Assembly (NCBI RefSeq): GCF_000972865.1
Contig: NZ_CP011144.1
Location: forward strand, 186,001-250,000
Reading direction: 5' to 3'
From: Pseudoxanthomonas suwonensis
Lineage (GTDB): Bacteria > Pseudomonadota > Gammaproteobacteria > Xanthomonadales > Xanthomonadaceae
Length of the DNA: 64,000 bases
Part shown: positions 9,336 through 17,595 of the stretch, piece by piece
Numbering within the stretch: position 1 is the first letter of the stretch
Layout: each line of letters opens with the position of its first letter
The notes under the pieces: model-generated
The model's input: the letters and a program-made list of their open reading frames with translations, nothing else
Databases searched by the model: none
What the model was told of the DNA's origin: nothing
Made by a program: the position numbers and the translations under genes

Positions 9336-10184
9336 ATGAGCCGGCAGCATGACGCGCCCGATTCGCGGACCCGGCACAAGGACGCGACGCCACGGCCACC
9401 GCGCGGGCCGCTGGCGCTGGGCCTGCTGGCGGTGGGCTTCGCCTTCGGCCTGCTCCTGTTCGCCGCGCTGGGTGTCTGGCAGGTGCAGCGCATGGCCTGG
9501 AAGCAGGACCTGGTCGCCCGGGTCGACGCGCGCATCCACGCCGATCCCGCACCCGCGCCCGATGCGGCCGCCTGGGCAGCCTCCACGCCGAAGGAACAGG
9601 AGTACCGCCGCGTATACCTGCAGGGCGAGTGGCTGCCCGGCCAGGACACCCGCGTGCAGGCGGTGACCGAGGCCGGCGCCGGGCGCTGGCTGCTGCGCCC
9701 GCTGCGCCGCGACGGCGGCGGCGTGGTGCTGGTCAACCTGGGCTACGTGCCGGAAGACTGGACCGTGTCGCCACCTGTACCGGGTCCGGTCGAGATCATC
9801 GGCCTGCTGCGCCTGTCCGAGCCCGGTGGCGGCTTCCTGCGCGACAACGCGCCGGACGAGGAACGCTGGTATTCGCGCGACGTGGCCGCGATCGCCGCCC
9901 ACCACGGGCTGGCGGATGTGGCGCCGTATTTCGTCGATGCCGATGTCGGCTCGGGCGCGCGGGCCGGCACGCCCTGGCCCCGCGGCGGGCTGACGGTGGT
10001 ACGGTTCCGCGACAACCACCTGGGCTATGCGCTGACCTGGTTCGCGCTGGCCCTGCTGGTGGCCGGCGGCGCCTGGCGCTTCGCGCTGGAGGAAGTGCGC
10101 GTCCGCCGTCGCTGGCGCCAGTCCGGTCCGCAGGAGCCCATGGATGACCCCGACGCAGGCAGCGCCGTCCCCCGGCGCCGATAA
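9336..10184 (+). CDS. SURF1 family oxidase assembly protein
   Basis: A 282-residue protein with one membrane helix near each end (ALGLLAVGFAFGLLLFAALG and LGYALTWFALALLVAGGAW), the SURF1/Shy1 layout. The family's LGVWQVQRMAWKQDL follows helix one, and DNHLGYALTWFALA is the conserved C-terminal block. SURF1 proteins help insert heme into subunit I of terminal oxidases. The ATG at 9336 lies 23 nt after the cyoD stop; the longer frame runs back through cyoD. Its 3' end overlaps the sensor kinase gene by 41 nt, so it probably belongs to the same transcript as cyoABCD. Confidence 0.88.
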   Translation: MSRQHDAPDSRTRHKDATPRPPRGPLALGLLAVGFAFGLLLFAALGVWQVQRMAWKQDLVARVDARIHADPAPAPDAAAWAASTPKEQEYRRVYLQGEWLPGQDTRVQAVTEAGAGRWLLRPLRRDGGGVVLVNLGYVPEDWTVSPPVPGPVEIIGLLRLSEPGGGFLRDNAPDEERWYSRDVAAIAAHHGLADVAPYFVDADVGSGARAGTPWPRGGLTVVRFRDNHLGYALTWFALALLVAGGAWRFALEEVRVRRRWRQSGPQEPMDDPDAGSAVPRRR

Positions 10185-11514
10185 GCGCCAGTCGATCGAG
10201 TCGGCGCGCAGCGACACCACCCGCGGTGCCGGCGTGCGCAACATGCAGCAGCTGATCCAGCTGCGCTGGATAGCGCTGGTCGGCCAGGTGGCCACGATCC
10301 TGTTCGTGCACTTCGCGCTGGAGATCCGCCTGCCGCTGGCGACGATGCTCGGCGTCGCCGCCTGCCTGGCCGCGTTCAACCTGGCCAGCCTGCTCTACTG
10401 GCGGCCGCGCCAGGACGTGGGCGACGCGGCGCTGCTGTCGGCGCTGCTGGTCGACGTGGCCGCGCTGACCGCGCAGCTGTACCTGAGCGGCGGCATCACC
10501 AACCCGTTCGTGTTCCTGTACCTGCTGCAGGTGGCGCTGGGCGCGGTGCTGCTGCCGGCCTGGGCCAGCTGGGTGGTGGTGGCGGCCGGCAGCGCCGGCG
10601 TGCTCGGGCTGGTGGTGTTTCCCGGTCCCGTGACCATCGCCGCCAATCCCGAGCAGGGCATCGCCGACCCGTACGTGCAAGGCCTGCTGGCCTGCTTCCT
10701 GCTCACCGCGGTGCTGGCCGGGCTGTTCATCGGCCGCATCGCCCGGATCCTGCGGGAGCGCGACGCACGCCTGGCCGACCTGCGCCAGCAGGCCGCCGAG
10801 GAGGAGCACATCGTGCGCATGGGCCTGCTCGCCTCCGGCGCCGCGCACGAACTGGGCACGCCGCTGGCCACGCTGTCGGTGCTGCTCGGCGACTGGCGGC
10901 GGATGGCGCCGTTCACCGGCCACCCCGAGCTGCAGCAGGACCTGGACGAGATGCAGACCCAGCTCGGCCGCTGCAAGGCGATCGTGACCGGCATCCTGCT
11001 GTCGGCCGGCGACGCGCGCGGCGAGGCGCCGGCGCAGACCACCCTGGCGGTGTTCCTGGACGAGCTGGTCAGCGAATGGAGCGCCACCCGTCCGGTGGAG
11101 ACGCTGGACTACCGCCGGCACCTGGACGAGGACGTGCCGATCGTCTCCGACTCGGGCCTGCAGCAGATGATCGGCAACATCCTGGACAACGCGCTGGAGG
11201 CCTCGCCGCACTGGGTCGGGCTGGAGGTGAGCCGCGAGGGCGATGACGGCGAATGGCTGCGGCTGAAGGTGAGCGACGCCGGAACGGGGTTCACCGCCGA
11301 GACCCTGGCCAACTTCGGCAAGCCCTACAATTCCAGCAAGGGACGCCCGGGCGGCGGCCTGGGCCTGTTCCTCTCGCTCAACGTCGCCCGCAGCTTCGGC
11401 GGCCGGCTATCGGCGGCCAACCGCCCGCAGGGTGGCGCCGAGGTGGTGCTGGAACTGCCACTGTCCGCGCTGGCCCTGCCCGCGGAAGAACCGGATGAAT
11501 CGAATGACGGCTGA
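10144..11514 (+). CDS. regB: RegB/PrrB-type redox sensor histidine kinase
   Basis: A 456-residue kinase with six predicted N-terminal helices (about 40-205) and a cytoplasmic HisKA/HATPase module. Three RegB hallmarks are visible: the quinone-site motif GGITNPF (116-122), the phospho-acceptor His235 in ASGAAHELGTPL, and Cys277 in LGRCKAIV, at the place of the redox-active cysteine of RegB. The ATPase part has QMIGNILDNALEAS (N box) and GGGLGLFLS (G box). RegB-type kinases sense the quinone pool and cysteine redox state and control respiratory genes. Its place directly after the oxidase operon suggests that the oxidase is a target, which is inference. Confidence 0.9.
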   Translation: MTPTQAAPSPGADKRQSIESARSDTTRGAGVRNMQQLIQLRWIALVGQVATILFVHFALEIRLPLATMLGVAACLAAFNLASLLYWRPRQDVGDAALLSALLVDVAALTAQLYLSGGITNPFVFLYLLQVALGAVLLPAWASWVVVAAGSAGVLGLVVFPGPVTIAANPEQGIADPYVQGLLACFLLTAVLAGLFIGRIARILRERDARLADLRQQAAEEEHIVRMGLLASGAAHELGTPLATLSVLLGDWRRMAPFTGHPELQQDLDEMQTQLGRCKAIVTGILLSAGDARGEAPAQTTLAVFLDELVSEWSATRPVETLDYRRHLDEDVPIVSDSGLQQMIGNILDNALEASPHWVGLEVSREGDDGEWLRLKVSDAGTGFTAETLANFGKPYNSSKGRPGGGLGLFLSLNVARSFGGRLSAANRPQGGAEVVLELPLSALALPAEEPDESNDG

Positions 11515-12052
11515 AGAAAACGCGCCGCGCAGGTTGCTGGTCGTCGAGGACGACGCGGCGTTCGCGCGCACGCTGATCCGCTCCTTCGAGCGGCGCGGCT
11601 ACGAGGTGCGCCACGCCGCCGGCCAGGCCGAGCTCGACGCGGTGCTGGCCGGTTTCGCTCCGGGCTATGCGGTGGTCGACCTGAAGCTGGCCGGCGGCAG
11701 CTCCGGGCTGGCCTGCGTGCAGGCACTGCACGAGCGCGACCCGGAGATGCTGATCGTGGTGCTGACCGGCTACGCCAGCATCGCCACCGCGGTGGAGGCG
11801 ATCAAGCTCGGCGCGTGCCACTACCTGGCCAAGCCGTCCAACACCGATGACATCGAGGCGGCGTTTGGCCGCGCCGAGGGCGACGCTGCGGTCGGCCTGG
11901 GCCAGCGGCCGACCTCTATCAAGACTCTGGAATGGGAGCGCATCCACGAGGTGCTGGCCGAGACCGGCTTCAACGTCTCCGAGACCGCACGCCGGCTGGG
12001 CATGCACCGGCGCACGCTGGCGCGGAAGCTGGGGAAGCAGCAGGTCAAGTAG
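11495..12052 (+). CDS. regA: RegA/PrrA-type redox response regulator
   Basis: A 185-residue regulator. The receiver domain holds the acidic pair in VVEDDAAF, phospho-acceptor Asp62 in VVDLKLAGGSSGL, the switch Thr in VVLTGYAS and the conserved Lys in YLAKPSN. The C-terminus is a Fis-type helix-turn-helix, NVSETARRLGMHRRTLARKL, nearly the invariant DNA-binding helix of RegA/PrrA/ActR. It overlaps the kinase gene by 20 nt. Two ATGs are possible (11495 and 11504); the first has a purine-rich GGAAGAA upstream. DNA targets are probably respiratory genes, by analogy with the family. Confidence 0.92.
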   Translation: MNRMTAEENAPRRLLVVEDDAAFARTLIRSFERRGYEVRHAAGQAELDAVLAGFAPGYAVVDLKLAGGSSGLACVQALHERDPEMLIVVLTGYASIATAVEAIKLGACHYLAKPSNTDDIEAAFGRAEGDAAVGLGQRPTSIKTLEWERIHEVLAETGFNVSETARRLGMHRRTLARKLGKQQVK

Positions 12053-12190
12053 GGTCTTTTCTTCCTTGGTGTGGTTCTTCGCCTATCCGAAGAGATTGAG
12101 CCGTGACGGTGACGGTGGCTACGACCGCAGCGACAACGGCAAGGGCAACGGTAACAGCGTTGGGGCGTGGTCGGCTTCGGGCTGAGCCGC

Positions 12191-12289
12191 GGCAGGCCGG
12201 GTGTGTTGCGGTCGTCTCGGCGGCACCTCCGTGTGCCGACTCGCCGACGCGGCCATCCCTGGCCGCTGCCGCAACACACCCGGCCTGCC
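12191..12289. repeat. Cloverleaf-like element with perfect 21-bp outer stem
   Basis: Outer arms at 12191-12211 (GGCAGGCCGGGTGTGTTGCG and one more G) and 12269-12289 are exact reverse complements. Inside are two smaller inverted repeats: CGGCACCTCCGTGTGCCG near 12221 and GCGGCCATCCCTGGCCGC near 12250. Folded, this gives an outer stem with two branches. It lies in the 638-nt gap between regA and sdhB, which otherwise holds GTAGGAGC repeats and a terminator. I see no open reading frame with gene character here. Confidence 0.75.
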
Positions 12290-12372
12290 ACGTCTTCGGG
12301 GTGCTTTCGGGTCGTGGCTTCGTCATCGCCAACGGCCTGCCCGGCTCCGTTCGTCGTCCGACGACGCGCTCT

Positions 12373-12577
12373 TGTAGGAGCCGGGTTTAGCCGGCGACCC
12401 GACGCCGTCGGCACAGGCGACGCCTTCATGATTCCGACGCCCGTGTCGCCGACTGAAGTCAGCTCCTACAGAAGAGCGGCGGCGCAGCTGTTGTAGGAGC
12501 CGGGTTCAGCCGGCGACCCGACGCCGTCGGCCCAGGCGTCGTCCTCCGCTGTTCGACGTCCGCACGACGGGCTCCTG
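12373..12577. repeat. Tandem GTAGGAGC repeat units
   Basis: The first unit (12373-12470) is complete: left arm TGTAGGAGCCGGGTTTAGCC, core with GTCGGCACAGGCGACGCC, right arm ending GAAGTCAGCTCCTACA. The two arms are of different type (CCGG-stem left, CTGA/TCAG-stem right). After a 22-nt spacer a second unit begins at 12493; its right arm is decayed (GGGCTCCTGCGGG). Confidence 0.8.
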
Positions 12578-12632
12578 CGGGAGCCAAGCGGCCTTTCGTG
12601 GCCTGATGCTTCTATCCCCGGCCTTGGGAAGA

Positions 12633-12667
12633 GCCAAAAGAAGAGGCCCGGGATCACCGGGCCTCTT
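12633..12667 (-). terminator. Rho-independent terminator of the sdh operon
   Basis: AAGAGGCCCGG (12641-12651) and CCGGGCCTCTT (12657-12667) form an 11-bp GC-rich hairpin with a 5-nt loop. Read on the minus strand, it lies just after the sdhB stop and is followed by CTTTTGG, a short U-rich tract. Position and shape fit an intrinsic terminator for sdhCDAB. Confidence 0.8.
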
Positions 12668-12690
12668 GGAGAACGCGACGAACGGGAAGA

Positions 12691-13473
12691 TCAGGCACGC
12701 CGCGCCATCATCAGCTTCTTGATCTCGGCGATCGCCAGGGCCGGGTTCAGGCCCTTCGGGCAGGTCCGCGCGCAATTCATGATGGTGTGGCAGCGGTACA
12801 GCTTGAACGGGTCTTCCAGGTCGTCCAGGCGCGCGCCGGTGTCCTCGTCGCGCGAGTCGATGATCCAGCGGTAGGCCTGCAGCAGGATCGCCGGGCCCAG
12901 GTAGCGCTCGCCGTTCCACCAGTAGCTCGGGCAGCTGGTCGAGCAGCACGCGCACAGGATGCACTCGTACAGGCCGTCGAGCTTCTTGCGGTCCTCCGGC
13001 GACTGCAGCCGCTCGCGGTCCGGCGGCGCCGGGGTCTGGGTGCGGATCCACGGCTTGATCGAGGCGTACTGCGCGTAGAAGTGGGTCAGGTCCGGGACCA
13101 GGTCCTTGACCACGTTCATGTGCGGCAGCGGGTAGATCGGCACCTCGGCCTTGCCGCAGTCGGCGATCGCCTTGGTGCAGGCCAGCGTGTTGGTGCCGTC
13201 GATGTTCATCGCGCACGAACCGCAGATGCCCTCGCGGCACGAGCGGCGGAAGGTCAGGGTCGGGTCGATCTCGTTCTTGATCTTGATCAGCGCGTCCAGG
13301 ACCATCGGCCCGCACGCGGCCAGGTCGACCTCGTAGGTGTCGGTGCTCGGGTTGGCGCCGTCGTCCGGGTTCCAGCGGTAGACCTTGAACACCCGCGGGT
13401 TCTTCGCTCCCTTGGCCGGGAAGTGCTTGCCCTTGGTGATGCGGGAATTCTTCGGGAGGGTGAACTCTGCCAT
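12691..13473 (-). CDS. sdhB: Succinate dehydrogenase iron-sulfur subunit
   Basis: A 260-residue subunit carrying electrons from SdhA to quinone through three clusters. The [2Fe-2S] ligands are in [17 protein letters not shown] and a later TLAC. The [4Fe-4S] ligands are in [16 protein letters not shown]. The [3Fe-4S] site is completed by [17 protein letters not shown]. The N-terminus ([19 protein letters not shown]) is typical of this lineage. It is the last gene of sdhCDAB, 95 nt after sdhA, and is followed by the terminator. Confidence 0.97.
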   Translation of the reverse strand: MAEFTLPKNSRITKGKHFPAKGAKNPRVFKVYRWNPDDGANPSTDTYEVDLAACGPMVLDALIKIKNEIDPTLTFRRSCREGICGSCAMNIDGTNTLACTKAIADCGKAEVPIYPLPHMNVVKDLVPDLTHFYAQYASIKPWIRTQTPAPPDRERLQSPEDRKKLDGLYECILCACCSTSCPSYWWNGERYLGPAILLQAYRWIIDSRDEDTGARLDDLEDPFKLYRCHTIMNCARTCPKGLNPALAIAEIKKLMMARRA

Positions 13474-13568
13474 GGCTGATCTCGTTGGCTCAGGCGGCCC
13501 GCGGGGCGAGCGTGGCGCGCGCGGTGCGCGCGTCGTTGAAGTAGGCGGTCGGTCGCTGCATCACGGCC

Positions 13569-15359
13569 TCAGTACACGCGCGGCTTCGGCGGCACCACGG
13601 CCACGTCGTCGCTGAGCGTGTACATGTGCACCGGGCGATAGTCGAAGCTGCAGCCGCCGCTCCCGTCGACCGACACCAGCGTGTGCTTCTGCCAGTTGAC
13701 GTCGTCGCGCTCGGGGTAGTCCTCGTGCGCATGGGCGCCGCGGCTCTCGTGGCGCTGCTCGGCCGAGTTGATCGTGGCCACCGCGTTGAGCAGCAGGTTG
13801 TGCAGTTCGTAGGTCTCGATCAGGTCCGAATTCCAGACCAGCGAGCGGTCGGAAACCTTCACGTCCTCGAAGCTGGCGAAGATGTCGGCCATCTTGTCGC
13901 AGCCTTCCTTCAGCGTCTTGCTGGTGCGGAACACCGCCGCGTCGGACTGCATGGTGCGCTGCATGCGGTCGCGGATCACCGCGGTCGGGGTGTCGCCATT
14001 GGCATTGCGCAGCTTGTCCAGGTGCGACAGCGCCTTGTCGCAGGCGTCGGACGCCAGCGGCTTGTGCGAGGCGCCCTTCTTGATCGTGTCGGCGCAGCGG
14101 TTGGCCACCGCGCGGCCGAACACGACCAGGTCCAGCAGCGAATTGGAGCCCAGGCGGTTGGCGCCGTGCACCGAGACGCAGGCCGCTTCGCCGATCGCGT
14201 ACAGGCCCGGCACCACCGCGTCGGGGTTGTCGCCGACCTTGCGCACGACTTCGCCGTGGTAGTTGGTCGGGATGCCGCCCATGTTGTAGTGCACGGTCGG
14301 CAGCACCGGGATCGGCTGCTTGGTCACGTCCACGCCGGCGAAGATGTGCGCGCTTTCCGCAATACCCGGCAGCTTCTCGTTGATCACCTCCGGACCCAGG
14401 TGGGTCAGGTCGAGCAGGATGTGGTCCTTGTGCTCGCCCACGCCGCGGCCTTCGCGGATCTCGATGGTCATCGAGCGGCTGACCACGTCGCGCGAGGCCA
14501 GGTCCTTGTAGTGCGGGGCGTAGCGCTCCATGAAGCGCTCGCCGCTGGCGTTGCGCAGGATGCCGCCTTCGCCGCGCACGCCCTCGGTGATCAGGCAGCC
14601 GGCGCCGTAGATGCCGGTCGGGTGGAACTGGACGAACTCCATGTCCTGCATCGGCAGGCCGGCGCGCATCACCAGGCCGCCGCCGTCGCCGGTGCAGGTA
14701 TGGGCCGAGGTGGCGCTGAAGTAGGCGCGGCCGTAGCCGCCGGTGGCCAGGACCACGCCGTGGGCGCGGAACAGGTGCAGCGAGCCCTCGGCCATGTCCA
14801 GCGCCAGCACGCCGCGGCAGGCGCCTTCCTCGTCGAAGATCAGGTCGAGCGCGAAGTACTCGATCATGAAGCGCGCGTCATGCGCCAGCGACTGCTGGTA
14901 CAGCGTGTGCAGCATGGCGTGGCCGGTGCGGTCGGCCGCCGCGCAGGTGCGCTGCGCCGGCGGGCCCTCGCCGTAGCGGGTGGTCATGCCGCCGAACGGG
15001 CGCTGGTAGATCTTGCCTTCCTCGGTGCGCGAGAACGGCACGCCGTAGTGCTCCAGCTCGATGATCGCCGGGATCGCCTCGCGGCACATGTACTCGATCG
15101 CGTCCTGGTCGCCCAGCCAGTCCGAGCCCTTGATGGTGTCGAAGAAGTGGTAGCGCCAGTCGTCCTCGCCCATGTTGCCCAGCGCGGCGGAGATACCGCC
15201 CTGCGCGGCCACGGTGTGCGAGCGGGTCGGGAAGACCTTGGTCAGGCACACCGTCTGCAGGCCCTTCTGGGCCAGGCCGAAGGTGGCGCGCAGGCCGGCG
15301 CCGCCGGCGCCGACGACGACCATGTCGTACTTGTGTTCGGTGATCTTGTAGGCGGACAT
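13569..15359 (-). CDS. sdhA: Succinate dehydrogenase flavoprotein subunit
   Basis: A 596-residue catalytic subunit that oxidises succinate to fumarate. The dinucleotide fold GAGGAG is at about 17-22. The His that carries covalent FAD is at about residue 48 in [11 protein letters not shown]. The active-site regions [11 protein letters not shown] and [18 protein letters not shown] are intact. Length and N-terminus ([17 protein letters not shown]) are standard. It lies 27 nt after sdhD. Two FAD-loading or assembly factors, SdhE at 2.9 kb and an SdhAF4-type protein next to sdhC, are in the same window. Confidence 0.97.
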   Translation of the reverse strand: MSAYKITEHKYDMVVVGAGGAGLRATFGLAQKGLQTVCLTKVFPTRSHTVAAQGGISAALGNMGEDDWRYHFFDTIKGSDWLGDQDAIEYMCREAIPAIIELEHYGVPFSRTEEGKIYQRPFGGMTTRYGEGPPAQRTCAAADRTGHAMLHTLYQQSLAHDARFMIEYFALDLIFDEEGACRGVLALDMAEGSLHLFRAHGVVLATGGYGRAYFSATSAHTCTGDGGGLVMRAGLPMQDMEFVQFHPTGIYGAGCLITEGVRGEGGILRNASGERFMERYAPHYKDLASRDVVSRSMTIEIREGRGVGEHKDHILLDLTHLGPEVINEKLPGIAESAHIFAGVDVTKQPIPVLPTVHYNMGGIPTNYHGEVVRKVGDNPDAVVPGLYAIGEAACVSVHGANRLGSNSLLDLVVFGRAVANRCADTIKKGASHKPLASDACDKALSHLDKLRNANGDTPTAVIRDRMQRTMQSDAAVFRTSKTLKEGCDKMADIFASFEDVKVSDRSLVWNSDLIETYELHNLLLNAVATINSAEQRHESRGAHAHEDYPERDDVNWQKHTLVSVDGSGGCSFDYRPVHMYTLSDDVAVVPPKPRVY

Positions 15360-15386
15360 CGGGTCTCTATTTCCTTTGCGCGGCGG

Positions 15387-15770
15387 TCAGCCGGCCAGCG
15401 CGATGCGGGCCACGGCGAAGATGCTGACGATCGCGCCCAGCACCGCGATGAACTTCACGCCGGTCTGCAGGATCAGCGCCAGCAGCGAATGGTGGATGTA
15501 GTCCTCGAGCACGACCTGCAGGCCCAGCTGCGCATGCCAGAACATGGCGGCCAGGAAGCCGACCAGCAACACCGCGTTCCACGGCTTGGACACCGCGTCG
15601 GTGGCGGTCAGGTAGTCGCTGCCGACCAGGCTCAGGACGAACCAGACGAACCACAGGCCGAGGATGGCCAGCGCGGTGGCGGTCAGGCGCTGGTGGATGA
15701 AGTGCTCGGTGCCAGTCTTGGCCGAGCCCAGGCCGCGCACGTTCTTCAGCGGGGTGCGGTAACGGCTCAT
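15387..15770 (-). CDS. sdhD: Succinate dehydrogenase membrane anchor subunit
   Basis: A 127-residue protein with three membrane helices (LTATALAILGLWFVWFVLSL, WNAVLLVGFLAAMFWHAQLG, LQTGVKFIAVLGAIVSIFAV). The pattern HFIHQRLTA before helix 1 and HAQLGLQVVLEDYIH after helix 2 matches SdhD and includes the heme/quinone-region histidine. The start at 15770 overlaps the sdhC stop (ATGA); the longer frame runs back through sdhC and is a shadow. Confidence 0.92.
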   Translation of the reverse strand: MSRYRTPLKNVRGLGSAKTGTEHFIHQRLTATALAILGLWFVWFVLSLVGSDYLTATDAVSKPWNAVLLVGFLAAMFWHAQLGLQVVLEDYIHHSLLALILQTGVKFIAVLGAIVSIFAVARIALAG

Positions 15771-16159
15771 GCGGCACCTCCATTCAGCGCGCAGACCCAG
15801 ATGACGGCGGTGATGACCAGGCTGCCGGCCACCGACAGCCAGCTGCTGCGGACGAAGGCCGGGATGCTGTGGCCGATGGCGAAGTCCTGCACGATGTGGC
15901 GGATGCCGTTGCACAGGTGGTAGGCGAAGGCCCAGCTCCAGCCGAACAGGAACAGCTGGCCATACCAGGCGCCGGCCACGCCGGTGAAGCAGCTCCATGC
16001 GGACGGGCCGAGCATCAGCGACAGCAGGCCTGCGGCGATGACCAGGGCGCCGGCGGCCAGGACGACGCCGGTGGCGCGGTGCAGGATCGAGGTCACCATC
16101 TGGATCTGCCAGCGGTACACCTGCAGATGCGGTGACAGGGGGCGTTCGCGACTGCTCAT
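15767..16159 (-). CDS. sdhC: Succinate dehydrogenase cytochrome b556 subunit
   Basis: A 130-residue protein with three membrane helices. The opening RPLSPHLQVYRWQIQM and the segment SILHRATGVVLAAGALV contain the family signature S-x(2)-HR-x-TG. The heme-ligand region is FAYHLCNGIRHIVQD. MSSRERPLSP at 16159 is the expected start; the 60 extra upstream residues of the long frame overlap the small upstream gene and are not coding. First structural gene of sdhCDAB, 55 nt after the SdhAF4-type gene and probably on the same transcript. Confidence 0.92.
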   Translation of the reverse strand: MSSRERPLSPHLQVYRWQIQMVTSILHRATGVVLAAGALVIAAGLLSLMLGPSAWSCFTGVAGAWYGQLFLFGWSWAFAYHLCNGIRHIVQDFAIGHSIPAFVRSSWLSVAGSLVITAVIWVCALNGGAA

Positions 16160-16214
16160 TCGCTGGTTTGTCTCGGCTGTGCGGCCTGCGGGCCGCGTGG
16201 CTGATGGCGCGGCG

Positions 16215-16388
16215 TCAGAAATCGACGCAGCGTCCGTTCTTTTCCCAGTCCCCGTAGCGGGTGGGCTCCAGACCCTCGCGCCCGCCGATTTCGCGCGGCA
16301 ACGCCGGAATGGCGGCGTCGGCGGGCGGCTGTGTTCCACGCTCCTGCGCGTCGGCAGGCTCGGGAACCGCGGGGCTTTGACCTATCAT
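16215..16388 (-). CDS. SdhAF4-type succinate dehydrogenase assembly factor (DUF1674)
   Basis: A 57-residue protein whose C-terminus, GGREGLEPTRYGDWEKNGRC plus VDF, is the DUF1674 signature. The family includes mitochondrial SDHAF4/Sdh8, which protects flavinylated SdhA before assembly with SdhB. One residue in the usual GGxxGPEPTRYGDW core is Leu rather than Pro. The N-terminal half is Pro/Ala-rich and probably disordered. AAGGAG lies a few bases before the ATG at 16388, which favours it over the ATG at 16409. Being first in the sdh transcript supports the role. Confidence 0.85.
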   Translation of the reverse strand: MIGQSPAVPEPADAQERGTQPPADAAIPALPREIGGREGLEPTRYGDWEKNGRCVDF

Positions 16389-16429
16389 GGGACTCCTTGC
16401 AACGCACAAAATTTTAAGCCCCGGTTAAC

Positions 16430-17320
16430 GTGCCTGACAACCAGCCTTTCGTATCCCCCCTGATTCCACAGGGATTTCCGGTGGATTCCTTCGCGTTGGA
16501 CGGCCATTCCGTGCTCGCGCTGGATGGCCCCGACGCGGTCGCCTTCGCCCAGGCGCAGTTCGCCAACGACGTGGCGGCGCTGGCGGCGGGACAGTGGCAG
16601 TGGAGCGCGCTGCTGACGCCGAAGGGCCGCGTCATCGCCGTGTTCGCGCTGTTGCGCACCGGCGAGGCTTCGCTGCGGCTGCTGCTGCCGGACTTCGACG
16701 CGGCGGAACTGGGCGAGGCGCTGCGCCGCTTCGTGTTCCGGCGCAAGGTCGTGATCGCGCCGCGGCCGGACCTGCATGTCGCCGGCGCGTTCGCTGCGCC
16801 GGCGCAGGCCCTTGGCGCCGACCTGGCCGGCAGCGAGGACACCGCGCTGGAACTGGACTACGGCGCCGCGGGCCTGCCCCGCCGCCTGCGCATCTCCCCT
16901 GCCCCGGCGGTGTCCGACGCCGCGGCCAGCGAGGCCTGGACCGTCGCCGACCTGCGCCTGGGCCTGCCGCGCCTGCCGGCGTCGCAGCGCGAACAGTGGA
17001 CGCCGCAGCAGCTGGCGCTGGACCGGCTGGCCGCCTTCAGCGTGAAGAAGGGCTGCTACCCGGGCCAGGAGATCGTGGCCCGTACCCATTTCCTGGGCAA
17101 GGCCAAGCGCGAGACGCTGCTGCTGCGGGTGCCCGATACGGTCGAAGCGGGCGACGAAGTGTTCCAGTCCGGGCGGGCCATCGGCAGCGTGGTCGGCACG
17201 GCCGGCGTCGTGCCGCGGATCGCCCTGGCGGTGCTGCCGCTGGAACGCGAGGCGGCCCCGCTGCTGGCCGGGGGCCAGGAGGCGGTGGTGGAACCTTTCG
17301 TGGAAGGCCTGGCGCGCTGA
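16430..17320 (+). CDS. ygfZ: tRNA-modifying/iron-sulfur repair protein YgfZ
   Basis: A 296-residue folate-binding protein of the GcvT-like YgfZ/IBA57 family, which supports assembly or repair of [4Fe-4S] enzymes such as MiaB and fumarase. The diagnostic motif K-G-C-Y-x-G-Q-E is present as KKGCYPGQEIVART, with Cys209. The start is GTG at 16430, 41 nt from the divergent SdhAF4-type gene, so the two share a promoter region. Being beside succinate dehydrogenase, itself an Fe-S enzyme, makes sense. A repeat cluster follows directly. Confidence 0.9.
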   Translation: MPDNQPFVSPLIPQGFPVDSFALDGHSVLALDGPDAVAFAQAQFANDVAALAAGQWQWSALLTPKGRVIAVFALLRTGEASLRLLLPDFDAAELGEALRRFVFRRKVVIAPRPDLHVAGAFAAPAQALGADLAGSEDTALELDYGAAGLPRRLRISPAPAVSDAAASEAWTVADLRLGLPRLPASQREQWTPQQLALDRLAAFSVKKGCYPGQEIVARTHFLGKAKRETLLLRVPDTVEAGDEVFQSGRAIGSVVGTAGVVPRIALAVLPLEREAAPLLAGGQEAVVEPFVEGLAR

Positions 17321-17333
17321 CGCCAGCGCCTTT

Positions 17334-17568
17334 CGTGGGCGCCGGGTTCGGCCGGCGCGGCGGCAGTGCGGGCGCAGGCGACGACCTCGTGTTTCCGACG
17401 CCCGTGTCGCCGACTGAAGTCAGCTCCTACAAGTAAGAGCGCGAACAGGAGGGCGACACGACGTTGCCCTTTGTAGGAGCCGGGTTCAGCCGGCGACACG
17501 ACGCCGTTGTCACAGGCGACGCCCCCGCAATCCGGTCGCCCGTGTCGCCAGCAAGCTGGGCTCCTGCA
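17334..17568. repeat. Two GTAGGAGC repeat units
   Basis: Unit one (about 17334-17431) has a diverged left end (GTGGGCGCCGGGTTCGGCC) and an intact right end (GAAGTCAGCTCCTACA). Unit two (17472-17568) starts TGTAGGAGCCGGGTTCAGCC and ends with the CAGC/GCTG arm type, GCAAGCTGGGCTCCTGCA. They fill the convergent gap between ygfZ and the MalK-like gene; nothing else is seen there. Confidence 0.8.
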
Positions 17569-17595
17569 AGCGCCGTTCAGCGCTACAAGGCTGGC

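Noticed and set aside
13490-13561. 23-codon frame between sdhA and sdhB ([20 protein letters not shown])
   Set aside because: Too short, no recognisable motif, no ribosome site; the 95-nt gap is probably just spacer.
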